Assembly (NCBI RefSeq): GCF_003258315.1
Contig: NZ_CP030032.1
Coordinates: 2,581,804-2,645,803 of the forward strand
Length of the DNA stretch: 64,000 bases
Reading direction: 5' to 3'
Origin: Bradymonas sediminis
GTDB taxonomy: Bacteria; Myxococcota_A; Bradymonadia; Bradymonadales; Bradymonadaceae
Positions 19,324 to 28,828 of this stretch are shown in pieces; the stretch's first letter is position 1; every line of letters begins with the position of its first letter. The translations under genes were made by a program, and so were the position numbers. Under the pieces are notes generated by a model. That model saw only the letters and a program-made list of their open reading frames with translations, did no database searches and was not told the origin of the DNA.

Positions 19324-20388
19324 ATGCACCGACCCGACCAATTAAATCGTAGCATCGTATCGCTTTATAGGGCGCAGGGAGACCTGCCCTTAAGCCCCTC
19401 TTTTGTGGCCTATGAGCTCGATATCCCCACCGCCGACGCCGAGGCTTCCCTCGACGATCTGGTCCGCGAATCGATCTTGGAGTTCGACTTCGACCAGGAC
19501 GGTGAGATCTTTTATCGGCCCGGGTCGGCCTACCCATTTGAGGGTCGGACCACCGAGCAGCCGTCAACCGATTGGGTCGCGCAGGCAACCGGCTGGGATG
19601 CCGTGCCCGGCGCCGCCGATGGGCAGGCCGGCGCACCCAATTCCGATGGCGCAGCCGACGGCTACGCAGGCTCGCCCGCACCTCGTGCACCCCAGGGCCC
19701 GCGCCGCGCCGCCGCCCAACAATACGACGGCTACGCCGGAACGGCGGTCGCCACGCGCAACCGCGCAGCGGCGCCCCAAACGCGCCCGAGCACCTCGCGG
19801 CCGCGCCCGCGCGCGACCAGCAGCGCCCGCGAATATATCCCACCGCGCTCCGCCCGACACACTTCGCGCTCGTCGCGGCGAGGCCGGGGCGACTATCGCG
19901 CATCGCATCGGCGAAACGCAGCCGAGTATGCCCCGTCACACCAGGGCTACGCAGCGGCGCCCCAGCAGCGCTGGGCCGAGATTGGCCCCAATGGCTGCGA
20001 CGGCAGCGTGACCGCGCTTCAGGACACCGCAGCGCCCCGCCATTCCCCGCGCCCAGCTCAGTCCAGCGCAGCGCAACCCGGCCGCCCGCCCAGCGCGTAC
20101 CGCGGCCACGCCGCCCCGCGACCACATAGCTCGACGGCGCTGGTCCCGGCCTCGGCCGACCCGAACCTCCCGGCACGATCAAGGCATCGCGGCGACCCCT
20201 TATTGGCCTCCTTCTTAAGCCTGCTCTTTGTCGGCAGCGGCCAATTCTACAACGGTGAGTTCGGCAAGGGCATCGCCTTCTTCATCTCATTCATCGTGCT
20301 ATGGGCGTTCGCCCTCGGCTGGATCGTGCATATCTGGGCGGCCGTCGACGCCTACCAGGTCGCGACGCTGCGCAAAGAACAGTCCTGA
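19324..20388 (+). CDS. TM2-like membrane protein with winged-helix-like N-terminus
   Basis: 354 residues from the ATG at 19324; the open frame extends to 19210 and neither start has a strong Shine-Dalgarno. The N-terminal 70 residues (LNRSIVSLYRAQGDLPLSPSFVAYELDIPTADAEASLDDLVRESILEFDFD) resemble a small winged-helix unit. A disordered Ala/Arg/Pro/Gln-rich region of about 200 residues follows. Two C-terminal membrane helices (LLASFLSLLFVGSGQFYNGEFGKGIAFFISFIVLWAFALGWIVHIWAAVDAY) have the 'G-GQFYNG...KG' turn of TM2-type domains. It is probably an inner-membrane protein with a long cytoplasmic arm. Function unknown. Confidence 0.72.
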   Translation: MHRPDQLNRSIVSLYRAQGDLPLSPSFVAYELDIPTADAEASLDDLVRESILEFDFDQDGEIFYRPGSAYPFEGRTTEQPSTDWVAQATGWDAVPGAADGQAGAPNSDGAADGYAGSPAPRAPQGPRRAAAQQYDGYAGTAVATRNRAAAPQTRPSTSRPRPRATSSAREYIPPRSARHTSRSSRRGRGDYRASHRRNAAEYAPSHQGYAAAPQQRWAEIGPNGCDGSVTALQDTAAPRHSPRPAQSSAAQPGRPPSAYRGHAAPRPHSSTALVPASADPNLPARSRHRGDPLLASFLSLLFVGSGQFYNGEFGKGIAFFISFIVLWAFALGWIVHIWAAVDAYQVATLRKEQS

Positions 20389-20420
20389 CCAGACGACACA
20401 ACTGCACCGCTTTCGACATA

Positions 20421-20472
20421 AAAAGCCCCGGCACCGCCTCCCGTTTATAGGAGGTGGCGTCGGGGCTTATTT
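20421..20472. terminator. Bidirectional terminator between convergent genes
   Basis: AAAAGCCCCG...CGCCTCC is mirrored by GGAGG...CGGGGCTTATT in an imperfect long hairpin. It lies between the TM2-like gene (plus, ending 20388) and the aminotransferase gene (minus, ending 20494). Confidence 0.75.
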
Positions 20473-20493
20473 GCTCCAGATTTAGCTCGGCCT

Positions 20494-21801
20494 TTAGAGC
20501 AGACTCGGCGCCTGCGCCTTCGCCGGGGCTTCGGCGCTTCGGAAGGAATCAATCATCTTCTCAATGCGATCGAGGCCGCGCTCAAGCGACTCAACCTCGG
20601 GGCCAAAGCTAAAGCGAATATGATTGCGGAAGCGGCTCGGGCGCCCCTGGCGCCGCTGGCCCGGGTTCACGTCGAAGAACGCCCCCGGCACGCAGATGAC
20701 CTTATTCTCCAGACACGCCTCGAAGAAGCTCGACCCGGTGTTGATGCCCTCGGGCAATTTGGAGACATCCGCCCACACATAAAACGTCCCGTCCGGCACC
20801 CGGTCGATGCCGATCCCCATGGACTTAAATCGCCCGAGCAACAGCTCGCGCTTGGCCCGAAAGGTGTGCTGAATCGCCTTGATCTCGGCCCGGCTGTGCT
20901 CCACGTCGAGCAGCGGAATCGCGGCGCGCTGCAGCGGCCGGCTCGCCCCGCCGTCCAGGAAGCTCCCCGCGCTCGCGATGCGCTCGATGATATCGACCGG
21001 CCCCACCGTCCAGGACACCCGCCAGCCCGGATAACGCCAGCTCTTGGTCAGGCCGTTGACGATAATCACCGGGTCCTTATTGACGTCCTCCACGTAGCTC
21101 GCCGCCGTCGACTCCTCGACCGGTCGGTCCCAGACATAATGGCTGTAGAACTCATCGAGGATCAGCGTGCAGTCCACCCGGCGCGCCATCTGAATCCAGG
21201 AGCGCAGCTCCTCGCCGCCCACCAACTTTCCGGTGGGGTTGCACGGATTCGACATCAGCAGCGCGCCGAGGCCGCGCGTCAGGATCTCCTGCTCTAAATC
21301 CTCCACCGCGAAATCATAGGCGTTGGCGGGGTCCAGGAGTTTCGGGATCGACATGAACCGCCGGAACAGCCCGAGCAGCTCCTCATAGGCGGTGTAATCG
21401 GGCAAAAAATGCCCCAGGTTCGTCACGCCCACCGAGGCGGCGATCCGCGTCAGGCCGATGCGCCCGCCCCCCGAGATGCACACATTCTCGGCGCTGTATT
21501 GGCTGGCCATCCCGCGCCGATACATCTGGTTATAATAATTCGCCACGGCCTCGCGAAGCTCCCAGAGCCCGGCGACCGGCGAATATTCCTGGTCGGCGAC
21601 CGCGACCTGAATCGACTCCACCCGCGGCGGCGCGAACGGAAGATCTCCGGTGTCCGGCTGCCCCTGGCCAAAGTTGGTCCAATTCGGGTCATCGGGCTTA
21701 TACCCATGACGCGCGGCCTCGCCCATCACATAAATCACCCCGGTTTTGGGCACCTCGTGAAAGGCATCGACCGAAACATCTTCAGAATAGATTGGACTCA
21801 A
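20494..21801 (-). CDS. PLP-dependent aminotransferase, class I/II fold
   Basis: A fold-type I aminotransferase of about 435 residues. Visible features: FGQGQPDTGDLPFAPP near the N-terminus, YSPVAGLWELREAVANYYN, the substrate and cofactor motif 'NPCNPTGK', 'LILDEFYSHYVW' (Asp and Tyr contact PLP) and the Schiff-base lysine in 'VNGLTKSWRYPGWRVSW'. The C-terminal 'DGTFYVWADVS' is typical of aspartate/alanine-type subgroups. The specific amino acid substrate is not determinable. The open frame reaches a GTG at 21900, but the TTG at 21801 has AGGAG eight bases upstream and gives a family-like N-terminus. It lies 112 bases downstream of the next minus-strand gene. Confidence 0.9.
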   Translation of the reverse strand: MSPIYSEDVSVDAFHEVPKTGVIYVMGEAARHGYKPDDPNWTNFGQGQPDTGDLPFAPPRVESIQVAVADQEYSPVAGLWELREAVANYYNQMYRRGMASQYSAENVCISGGGRIGLTRIAASVGVTNLGHFLPDYTAYEELLGLFRRFMSIPKLLDPANAYDFAVEDLEQEILTRGLGALLMSNPCNPTGKLVGGEELRSWIQMARRVDCTLILDEFYSHYVWDRPVEESTAASYVEDVNKDPVIIVNGLTKSWRYPGWRVSWTVGPVDIIERIASAGSFLDGGASRPLQRAAIPLLDVEHSRAEIKAIQHTFRAKRELLLGRFKSMGIGIDRVPDGTFYVWADVSKLPEGINTGSSFFEACLENKVICVPGAFFDVNPGQRRQGRPSRFRNHIRFSFGPEVESLERGLDRIEKMIDSFRSAEAPAKAQAPSLL

Positions 21802-21912
21802 AGTGACCTGCTCCTGTGCGCGGATAAAGCGAAAAAAGGGATTCGAAAACGTCCTCACGGTAAAATACCGTGAATTTAACTTCGGAGAAACACTGAACAC
21901 GATCTTTTCAGC

Positions 21913-24204
21913 TCAGAGGTTGCCCGCGTTGCTCGAAACATGGGTGAGCGACTGGGGAATCTGGCGAAGCTGAATCGTGTCGAAGTCAAACCCCGGCAGG
22001 AGCCCGAGCTTGATCATCGAGTGGCTCCAGGTGAGCGCGTCGTTCTCGGCGGTAGCCGCCGGGTCGAGCAGTCCATTATAGGCCGCGCGCGGCCACCCGC
22101 CCGGAAGCGTGGGCAGCGTAAAGTCGGCCTGGTCGCCGCGGGCGTGAATCGTCCAAAGCGGCCGGTAAGTGGTGCTTATTTTGTCATCCCCGCAGACGTT
22201 GTAGACCCGGTCGACGCGCTGACGAAGCAGCGTGCGGCGAACGTCGGCGAGCCCAGCAGCTCCGGCGCCCGGCTGGGCGTTCGCCGCCGACGCGCTAAAG
22301 GTTTGGCCATTTCGGCTCAACGTTTGAAGCGCAAGATAATCATCGAAAACGAGGTTGCCTCCCCCGGCACCCCAGCCCAGGTCGCGCTTCACGATGAGGC
22401 TGACGCCCCCGGCGACATCCGGGCTCGGCGCGGCGTCCGCGTCAAAATAACTCGCCACGCTCACCGCCAGATATTCAATGCCGGCAAACGGGCCGCTCGC
22501 CGCCACCGTGGTGAGGTTCGACAGCGCGAACGTCCCGCCCGCGCCAACCTCGGGCTCGACGCCCAGGCCCATCAAAAACAGGCGTCCCTCTCCCGGAGCG
22601 AGCGCCGGGTTCGCCGCGCTATCCCAGTCTCCCATCATCATGCAGAAGACGTTGCTGTCGGCGGGCGCCCCCGACCCCGAGCAGGTCACGTTCGCCGCGA
22701 GCGATTCGCTCAGGCCGACATTCACATTATTGCCCCCCCCCGACGATACGCCAACGACCTGCGATTTCACGCCGATCTTCTTAAACGCAAAGCCCGCCAG
22801 CATATCGAGGATCGAGCCGCTCTGAACGGTCGCGGCCGAAACATTGCCGCCAATCCCGAGCAAATTATGCGCCCCGTGTCCCAGCGGAATGGACGTATAT
22901 TTCTTCTCGTTGACGCGAATCGCCCCGACCCATTGCTGCGGGATATAGATATTGTCCGAGAGCGGAAAATCTGAGAGCCATGAGTTCGCGTTATAACAAA
23001 TGCTATCGGCCAGGATGGAATCCAAATTGAAATCCATCAACTGCTCCATATTGATATCGTCGAACATCAGCCCCGCTTTGACCTCGGAGAGGGACCCGTC
23101 GGGTAAGTGATTAAGCGCCCCGGTATAGGTCTCGGTGGGCAGGTTGGGCTGCACCTTGTCGAGGTGCAGGACAATATCGGACGCGTTGATCTCAACCAGG
23201 GTCGAGTAGGCATAGCCGATCGCCCCGGCGGTGATGGTGGTCGCCCCGTCCAGCGTGTCGGAGAAGTCCAGGAACTCGGCGACGCCCTGGGCGTTGGTGC
23301 GCGCGGTATTCGCCTCATTCGGGGTCGAGGCGAGGTCTTCCTGGTAGGCGTTAAGCACCTGCGATTGGCCGAGCATCACGTAGGCATCGTTGATGGGCGC
23401 CAGGGTCGCGCCGTCCAAGACTTTAACCCGCATATGCCCGCCCACCTGGCAGCCACCCGCGCCGGCTCCATTGCCGTTCAAGGGCGGCGCGACGTCGACG
23501 GTGACATCGCCGATGCTGCCATATTCCCCGCACGAATCCATCGCCTCAATGGACACGCTGATGGGCGCTACGGACGTCGCCGCCGGGGCGTCTAAATACG
23601 CATAATAACTATTGCCGGTCGGGGTCACGGCGAGCGAGTCCCCGGCGTTTGTGGTCATCGAGATGGTCAAATAAGCCTGGCCCTGAGCCTCGACGATGAT
23701 GGCGCTTCGCGCGCCGCTCCCCGCGGTGAGACAGGCGTTGGTGACGTAGATGTCGTCGACCACCGGAAGCGCGCACCCGGAGGAATCACCGGTAACTGAC
23801 ACATCTCCTGCGTCCGAGGCATCTCCAGTATCCGTCGTGTCGCTGACATCCGACGCGTCACCGGCGTCCGGAGCGTCGCTGGTGTCCGACGCGTCGCTGA
23901 CATCCGACGCGTCGCTGACATCCGACGCGTCGCTGACATCCGACGCGTCGCTGACATCCGACGCGTCGCTGACATCCGACGCGTCGCTGACATCCGACGC
24001 GTCGCTGACATCCGAAGCGTCACTGGCGTCCGACGCGTCGCTGACATCCGACGCCCCAGAGCTGTCCTCAAAGCCTCCTCCGTCGATGGTACTCACGTCC
24101 TCCATATCCCACGGCGGCGGCGTCGCGGAGCCGTCAAAACTACATCCATTGCTCCCAAGCAATAATACAGTCGCGATGATTACAGTCGAAACGCGCGTGC
24201 TCAT
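21913..24204 (-). CDS. Lipoprotein with Asp/Ser repeat stalk
   Basis: 763 residues; the ATG at 24204 has GGGAG upstream and yields the lipobox LGSNGC. Right after the anchor lies a stalk of about 80 residues made of six-residue units DASDVS (repeat at 23809-24054). A beta-rich body follows, beginning with Ig-like segments (VDDIYVTNACLTAGSGARSAIIVEAQGQAYLTISM). A carboxypeptidase-regulatory-like segment comes next (GHMRVKVLDGATLAPINDAYVMLGQ... TDAQGVAEF-type), and the C-terminal half is of unknown fold. The Asp/Ser stalk resembles the Sdr linkers of Gram-positive adhesins in composition only. It is probably a surface-exposed outer-membrane lipoprotein. No enzyme motif was recognised. Confidence 0.78.
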   Translation of the reverse strand: MSTRVSTVIIATVLLLGSNGCSFDGSATPPPWDMEDVSTIDGGGFEDSSGASDVSDASDASDASDVSDASDVSDASDVSDASDVSDASDVSDASDVSDASDVSDASDTSDAPDAGDASDVSDTTDTGDASDAGDVSVTGDSSGCALPVVDDIYVTNACLTAGSGARSAIIVEAQGQAYLTISMTTNAGDSLAVTPTGNSYYAYLDAPAATSVAPISVSIEAMDSCGEYGSIGDVTVDVAPPLNGNGAGAGGCQVGGHMRVKVLDGATLAPINDAYVMLGQSQVLNAYQEDLASTPNEANTARTNAQGVAEFLDFSDTLDGATTITAGAIGYAYSTLVEINASDIVLHLDKVQPNLPTETYTGALNHLPDGSLSEVKAGLMFDDINMEQLMDFNLDSILADSICYNANSWLSDFPLSDNIYIPQQWVGAIRVNEKKYTSIPLGHGAHNLLGIGGNVSAATVQSGSILDMLAGFAFKKIGVKSQVVGVSSGGGNNVNVGLSESLAANVTCSGSGAPADSNVFCMMMGDWDSAANPALAPGEGRLFLMGLGVEPEVGAGGTFALSNLTTVAASGPFAGIEYLAVSVASYFDADAAPSPDVAGGVSLIVKRDLGWGAGGGNLVFDDYLALQTLSRNGQTFSASAANAQPGAGAAGLADVRRTLLRQRVDRVYNVCGDDKISTTYRPLWTIHARGDQADFTLPTLPGGWPRAAYNGLLDPAATAENDALTWSHSMIKLGLLPGFDFDTIQLRQIPQSLTHVSSNAGNL
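23809..24054 (-). repeat. 18-bp tandem repeat array encoding (DASDVS)n
   Basis: On the plus strand the unit is GACATCCGACGCGTCGCT. Six copies at 23899-24006 are identical, and about seven diverged copies flank them on both sides. The repeats are in frame with the lipoprotein gene, so copy-number change would alter stalk length without a frameshift. Identity at third codon positions indicates recent expansion. Confidence 0.92.
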
Positions 24205-24310
24205 AAAACTCCCGGGAAGCGGATGGTTCTTCGTCATTGAGGAAAAAAGGAAGGGGTCGCAGCGAAGGTGCTCGGTGTAGCATACGCCGGTCAATCGCGG
24301 GGGATGCGCG

Positions 24311-26428
24311 CTAGATGAATTTGGCGATGCCCACGCCGATATTGTCACCGCCGCCGCCGCGATTCGCCAATAAGATCAGCTCAAGGCAGGCGAGCGCGGG
24401 GTCGGGCTCCGAGACGAGAATATGGTGAATATAATCCTCGGCGGTCAGCATATGAGCCGCGGCGAAATCAACCAGCCCGTCGGTCGTAAGCAGGAGCGTA
24501 TCGCCGCGAAGCAGCGGAAAGGAGATCACGTCGGGCTCGGGGTTGAGCGCGTGCAGGCGCTCGTCTCGCAGCATAAAGGTCCCGAGGCAGCGCGCCAGCG
24601 CATCCCCGTGGGGCATCGCGAGCGCGCTGTCGGCGGCCATGCCATCGAGAATACTCAGCGTCCACAGGTTATGGTCGGTGGTCACCTGCTCGAAGAAATC
24701 ACCGCGCGACAGATAGACCCGGCTGTCACCGAGCGTCACCAAGGTCACAACGCCGTCGTAGAAAATCGCGGCGAGCACGGTCGAGCCCATGACCTCGTGG
24801 GGGCCGCCTCGGAAGGGAAGAAAACGCGCGTTCACATAATCGACGAGCCGATCATTTGCGCGATTTAAAATTTCCTGGAGCACCACTTGCGGCTCAATCG
24901 CCTCATCCTTTTTATAGGCTTCGTGCAACTCCTCCCAGGCCACCGACGCCTCAGCAGCGAGCGCCCCGCTGGCCAGGTCACCCGAACCATAGCTGGCCGT
25001 CGACACCCCGTCGGCGACCACCATCAGCGAGAGGCGATGGTCCTCGGAGACGCCGACAAAAACGGCGTCCTGATTCACCGGGTTCCGCTGCCCCTTGGCG
25101 ATCCCGACGTGGGTGTCGACGGCGACCGAAACACGCGGCGGCTGCGCGCGCGTGCCCTCAGCCCGCGCGACCATCACGTCACACGCATATTCAAACGCCT
25201 TCAGCAGCGCATCGACCGTGGGGTAGCGCTCGGCGGGGTCTGGGCGCGTCGCGCGACCGATCACCGCCTGAAGCCCCGGGGGAAAGTCCGGCCGCAGGTT
25301 GCACGCCGGAATCGCCGGGGTCTCGCGCGTATAGACCGACACCGGCGGAATCTGACCGGCGACCAGGAAATACAGCACCATGCCCAGGCTGAAGATATCG
25401 CAGGCTTCGTAATTGTCGATGGGTCCCTGAGCGATGAGCTCGGGCGCTGAGAATCCACGGGTGAAGAGTATATTCTCAAGGTTCGCGTCGACCTTTACGA
25501 ACCCATCGATGCCGTCAAAAAGCAGCTCCAAGCCCGAGATGGCCGCCGCCGCGTGCGCGGGCGCCGGGGCGGTGTCGCTCGCCACCGTCTCGCCGCCAGA
25601 CAGCGGGATTACATCGTCACGCGTAACCTCAAGCTCGCGCGCCATGGCGAAGGGATTCGAGCTCGCCAACGGCGCCGGCGCCGCGGCCTCGCCTTCGTCC
25701 TCCGAAAAGGTCTCCTCATCTCCCAACCCCGTCCGCTGCCCCGCTTCGTCGACGTTCATCACATCGCGCAAAAACTCGAGCGGAATCCCCTCCGGGTCTT
25801 TGCGGTCGCGCATGCGCAGCAGCCACGGGGTCAGCCTCAGGTGAACCAACCCCTCGCGGTGCACCAGCGCGACCGCGTTTAATACCGGCAAAAAGAGGGA
25901 GCGAATCTGGCGAGGCGAGAGCCGCCCCACGCCCACCTCGACCATCTCATCGAGGGCGAGGCCGCCGTCGTTTCGAAAGACCGACAACTTCGTCCCCTCG
26001 CGGCGCAGCTCGGTGATCGGCCGGCGCACCCAATGCTTGAGATTGTTGGGGACGAACTCGACGGCGCCCAGGACGTCGTCGACCTCCTGCTCGACCACCA
26101 GCGTCAAATCAGTCAGGTTCTCACAAAACTGCGCGTCGTTGGGCGCAATGTCGCCACATGACCAGCCGCCGAGGTGGGCCAACAAAACGCGGCGATGGTC
26201 ATAATGCTCCCATAATTCGACCAGCTCCAACTCAAGGCGAAGCGGCGCGCTGTCGTCGGATTTTAGACCCAGCAGGCCCGGGTCGAGCGACAGGCTGAAA
26301 TGATCGCCGACCTCCAACCACACCGTATTTGCGTCGGCGTCGTCGGGCATATGCCCACAATTTCCGCAGCGCTCGCCGCGCGCCACTGCCCCTCCACACT
26401 CGATGCAGATTATCTCCGGAACCATCAT
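24311..26428 (-). CDS. Pseudokinase fused to a PP2C-type protein phosphatase
   Basis: 705 residues. It starts with a zinc ribbon (CIECGGAVARGERCGNCG, residues 8-25). Residues about 110-415 have the C-lobe pattern of a Ser/Thr kinase: 'FLPVLNAVALVHREGLVH', 'GFSAPELIAQGP', 'CDIFSLGMVLYFLVAGQIPP' and 'PDPAERYPTVDALLKAF'. The catalytic loop reads HLRLTPWL where kinases have HRDLKPEN, so the catalytic Asp is Arg198, and no Gly-loop or DFG is evident. Residues 435-705 are a complete PP2C: NQDAV, VADGVS, GSTVLAAIF, LGDSRVYL, TTDGL and GGGGDNIGVG, with metal-binding Asps retained. I infer an active phosphatase controlled by a dead kinase domain. The substrate is unknown. Confidence 0.88.
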   Translation of the reverse strand: MMVPEIICIECGGAVARGERCGNCGHMPDDADANTVWLEVGDHFSLSLDPGLLGLKSDDSAPLRLELELVELWEHYDHRRVLLAHLGGWSCGDIAPNDAQFCENLTDLTLVVEQEVDDVLGAVEFVPNNLKHWVRRPITELRREGTKLSVFRNDGGLALDEMVEVGVGRLSPRQIRSLFLPVLNAVALVHREGLVHLRLTPWLLRMRDRKDPEGIPLEFLRDVMNVDEAGQRTGLGDEETFSEDEGEAAAPAPLASSNPFAMARELEVTRDDVIPLSGGETVASDTAPAPAHAAAAISGLELLFDGIDGFVKVDANLENILFTRGFSAPELIAQGPIDNYEACDIFSLGMVLYFLVAGQIPPVSVYTRETPAIPACNLRPDFPPGLQAVIGRATRPDPAERYPTVDALLKAFEYACDVMVARAEGTRAQPPRVSVAVDTHVGIAKGQRNPVNQDAVFVGVSEDHRLSLMVVADGVSTASYGSGDLASGALAAEASVAWEELHEAYKKDEAIEPQVVLQEILNRANDRLVDYVNARFLPFRGGPHEVMGSTVLAAIFYDGVVTLVTLGDSRVYLSRGDFFEQVTTDHNLWTLSILDGMAADSALAMPHGDALARCLGTFMLRDERLHALNPEPDVISFPLLRGDTLLLTTDGLVDFAAAHMLTAEDYIHHILVSEPDPALACLELILLANRGGGGDNIGVGIAKFI

Positions 26429-26515
26429 CGTATTTTATACCTGAATTCTGCACGCCGGGGCATGCGCAACTGCGTAGTGATCCGAACGGCCATCAAAAGC
26501 CGACGCTCCCCCGCT

Positions 26516-28594
26516 CTAATACAAGTCCCTAATCGTGCACAACCCGCTATTGACCATTGATTGGCTCACCAGCGGCGGTTGCTCAGCCGGCCTGGCCGGC
26601 ATCAACTCATCGACCTCGTAGACATGAAAGCCCGGCGAGCCCGCCTGGTTCCAGTGGATTCGCCCAACATCCCAGAACTGATTGCCCCGCGCCATCGGCT
26701 TATTAAGCGCCTCGAACACAAGGTTTTCGTTGATATAAATTCGAATCGTTGCGTAGGCGGTGCCGAACGCCTCACGATAATAGTGCACCCCCACCCCGTA
26801 CCACTCGCAATTCACCGGGTCGTCCAGGGTGATATTCTCCGGCCCCATTCCATCGATATCATCGATGTCGAGTCGCGGACTCTCGGGATTCCAGATGCCG
26901 CCGCCGCTATTATTCGAGTTTCGAAAATAGATATCATAGGGCGACTCGAACCATTTTCCGGGCCCTAACTTCACAAAATGAAGGTCGAGGTCGCTGCCAT
27001 TGGCGTCGGTCTCGTCGGGGTCCTCGGGGTTATGCCAGGTCAGCTCGATATGGATCTTCTTATTCGGGATCGCCACGATGGTCGCCACCGCCTGATTGCA
27101 GGAGGTGAACCCTTCGTTGTCGACGACTTCAAGCCCCAACTTATAGGTACCGGTCAGCAGCGCGCGAAACTCGCGCCTTGAGGGATCCGCGTCGGCGCTG
27201 TCTTCGACCGTGGGGCCAAGGTCCACCTCGGTGCCGTCAGGCACCTGCAGCGCGGTCCACTCATAGCTCACGACCTGGCCGTCGGGGTCGTGACTGCCGG
27301 AGGCGTCGAGCACGATATAATCAAGGGGCGTGGCGCTGATCGTGGGGCGCCCCGCGCCGGTCTCGCCGCGCACCTTTGCCTGCAGGCTTGCCACCGGGCA
27401 AACACCGTCTGAGCCGCGCGCGACCAGGTCCACTTCGAACTCAGGTTGAGCCGGGTCGTTGCTCTCGATGAGCAGCTTCCCCGTGTCACTTCCAACCTCG
27501 CGCGGGGCGTAGTCCACGCGAAAGGTCGTGTCCTCGTTGGGCGCGATGGTTACGCTCTCGGCCAGTGAACCATCGGCCTCAACGGCCCATGAGCCAAAAT
27601 CAAGTGAGAACTCGTTGCTGGCGGAGTTCTCGAGGATTTCGATATTTGAAATCACCAACGCCTCGGAGCCACAATTGGTCACGAGCACCGTGTGAGGACG
27701 AACGGCCCCGACAGGGACCGGACCAATATTGCGCACGCTGCCGTCCACCATAATGCAAGGAGCCACCGCGTTGGCCAGCACATCCACGTATTGGATGCCA
27801 CGCCCGCTTTCTTGGGTACCCTCCTGGGTGTCATTTGATTCCACCCGAATCTTGCCAACGCCGGCGCTTCCGGCGCCTTGCGGCCTGTAATGAACCATCA
27901 CCTCGAGGCCATAGGCGCTCGGGTTCTGCGCGGCGAGCGAAGCCTGGTAGGGTTGCAAAACAACCTCGCTGTCTGACAGCGGGTCAATCGAGAACTCCGA
28001 ACTTCCCGAATAGCCAACGTCATAGATAATCAGCGGCGCGGTGCCGTAATTATAGATCGTCAACGGGCGTTGCCGGGCCTGACCGACCGGAGGGAAACTC
28101 ACGGTGCGCGGCGAAAACGAGATCTGGGGCCGGTTGGCCTGGGTATCGACATTGAGCGAAAACGGGGTCTCTCGCCCGTAATTCGGGTCACTGCTCACCA
28201 CGTCGATCTTCGCACGATTAGCTTCACCGGTCGCGCGATACTCGACCTTAACGGTGCGTGACTCCTCGGCCGCGAGCTTGAACTCAGCCGTAGGCTTGTC
28301 CAGCAATTTCAGGTCAGCGACGCGGCCGCCATCGCGCGCAGCGAGCGCGACGCTATAGATCGTGAGCGACTCGCTGGGATGGATGTTGGTAAGCGTGACA
28401 TCTTGCACCTGGGTCTCGCCCAGGGCGACCTGCGAAAAAGAGACGTTCAAGGGCTGAACCAAGAGCCGGCCCGAGGTCCCCGTGACGATGCTCCCTTCGC
28501 CCTCAGAGTCGCTACACGCGCCCAGCGTAAGCCCCAAGGCAAGACAACTCAGCAGAATAACCAACGCCCCAGAGTGCCGCTTGAAAAACTGCAT
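26516..28594 (-). CDS. Lipoprotein with ASH-like repeats, PKD domain and YfaP-like C-terminus
   Basis: 692 residues from the ATG at 28594 (GAG eight bases upstream; the frame opens at 28615). The signal ends at the lipobox LTLGAC. Three ASH/choice-of-anchor-D-like beta domains follow ('VSFSQVALGETQVQDVTLTN', 'VSFPPVGQARQRPLTIYNYG', 'RNIGPVPVGAVRPHTVLVTNCG'). A PKD/Ig-like domain is next (LDASGSHDPDGQVVSYEW). The C-terminal region holds 'HIELTWHNPED... SDLDLHFVKLGPG', which resembles YfaP/DUF2135 modules. It is probably a lipid-anchored surface protein for carbohydrate or protein binding. No catalytic motif was found. It is close upstream of the pseudokinase-PP2C gene (87 bases), so the two may be co-transcribed. 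Confidence 0.8.
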   Translation of the reverse strand: MQFFKRHSGALVILLSCLALGLTLGACSDSEGEGSIVTGTSGRLLVQPLNVSFSQVALGETQVQDVTLTNIHPSESLTIYSVALAARDGGRVADLKLLDKPTAEFKLAAEESRTVKVEYRATGEANRAKIDVVSSDPNYGRETPFSLNVDTQANRPQISFSPRTVSFPPVGQARQRPLTIYNYGTAPLIIYDVGYSGSSEFSIDPLSDSEVVLQPYQASLAAQNPSAYGLEVMVHYRPQGAGSAGVGKIRVESNDTQEGTQESGRGIQYVDVLANAVAPCIMVDGSVRNIGPVPVGAVRPHTVLVTNCGSEALVISNIEILENSASNEFSLDFGSWAVEADGSLAESVTIAPNEDTTFRVDYAPREVGSDTGKLLIESNDPAQPEFEVDLVARGSDGVCPVASLQAKVRGETGAGRPTISATPLDYIVLDASGSHDPDGQVVSYEWTALQVPDGTEVDLGPTVEDSADADPSRREFRALLTGTYKLGLEVVDNEGFTSCNQAVATIVAIPNKKIHIELTWHNPEDPDETDANGSDLDLHFVKLGPGKWFESPYDIYFRNSNNSGGGIWNPESPRLDIDDIDGMGPENITLDDPVNCEWYGVGVHYYREAFGTAYATIRIYINENLVFEALNKPMARGNQFWDVGRIHWNQAGSPGFHVYEVDELMPARPAEQPPLVSQSMVNSGLCTIRDLY

Positions 28595-28828
28595 AGAATA
28601 TCTCGGTCTTCGCACGTAGATTTCTCTTAAAAATATCGCGGCGAAGTTAGCCTCGCCGCGACCTGCAACTCCCAGCTTTTATCGCTCTAATTTTGCCAAG
28701 AAACGGGAAGCAAAAAGAGGCTGTTTCAAATCCAAATTTGACGTTCAAAAAATAGAGAATGCCCCCGGTGATGTCAACGTCACCCCTTGCCAGCACGCGC
28801 CTCCTACGGCTCTACGTGGCGTTGCAAG

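Noticed and set aside
23809-24054. CRISPR-like repeat appearance
   Set aside because: Repeats are contiguous 18-mers in frame within a coding gene, with no unique spacers and no cas genes.
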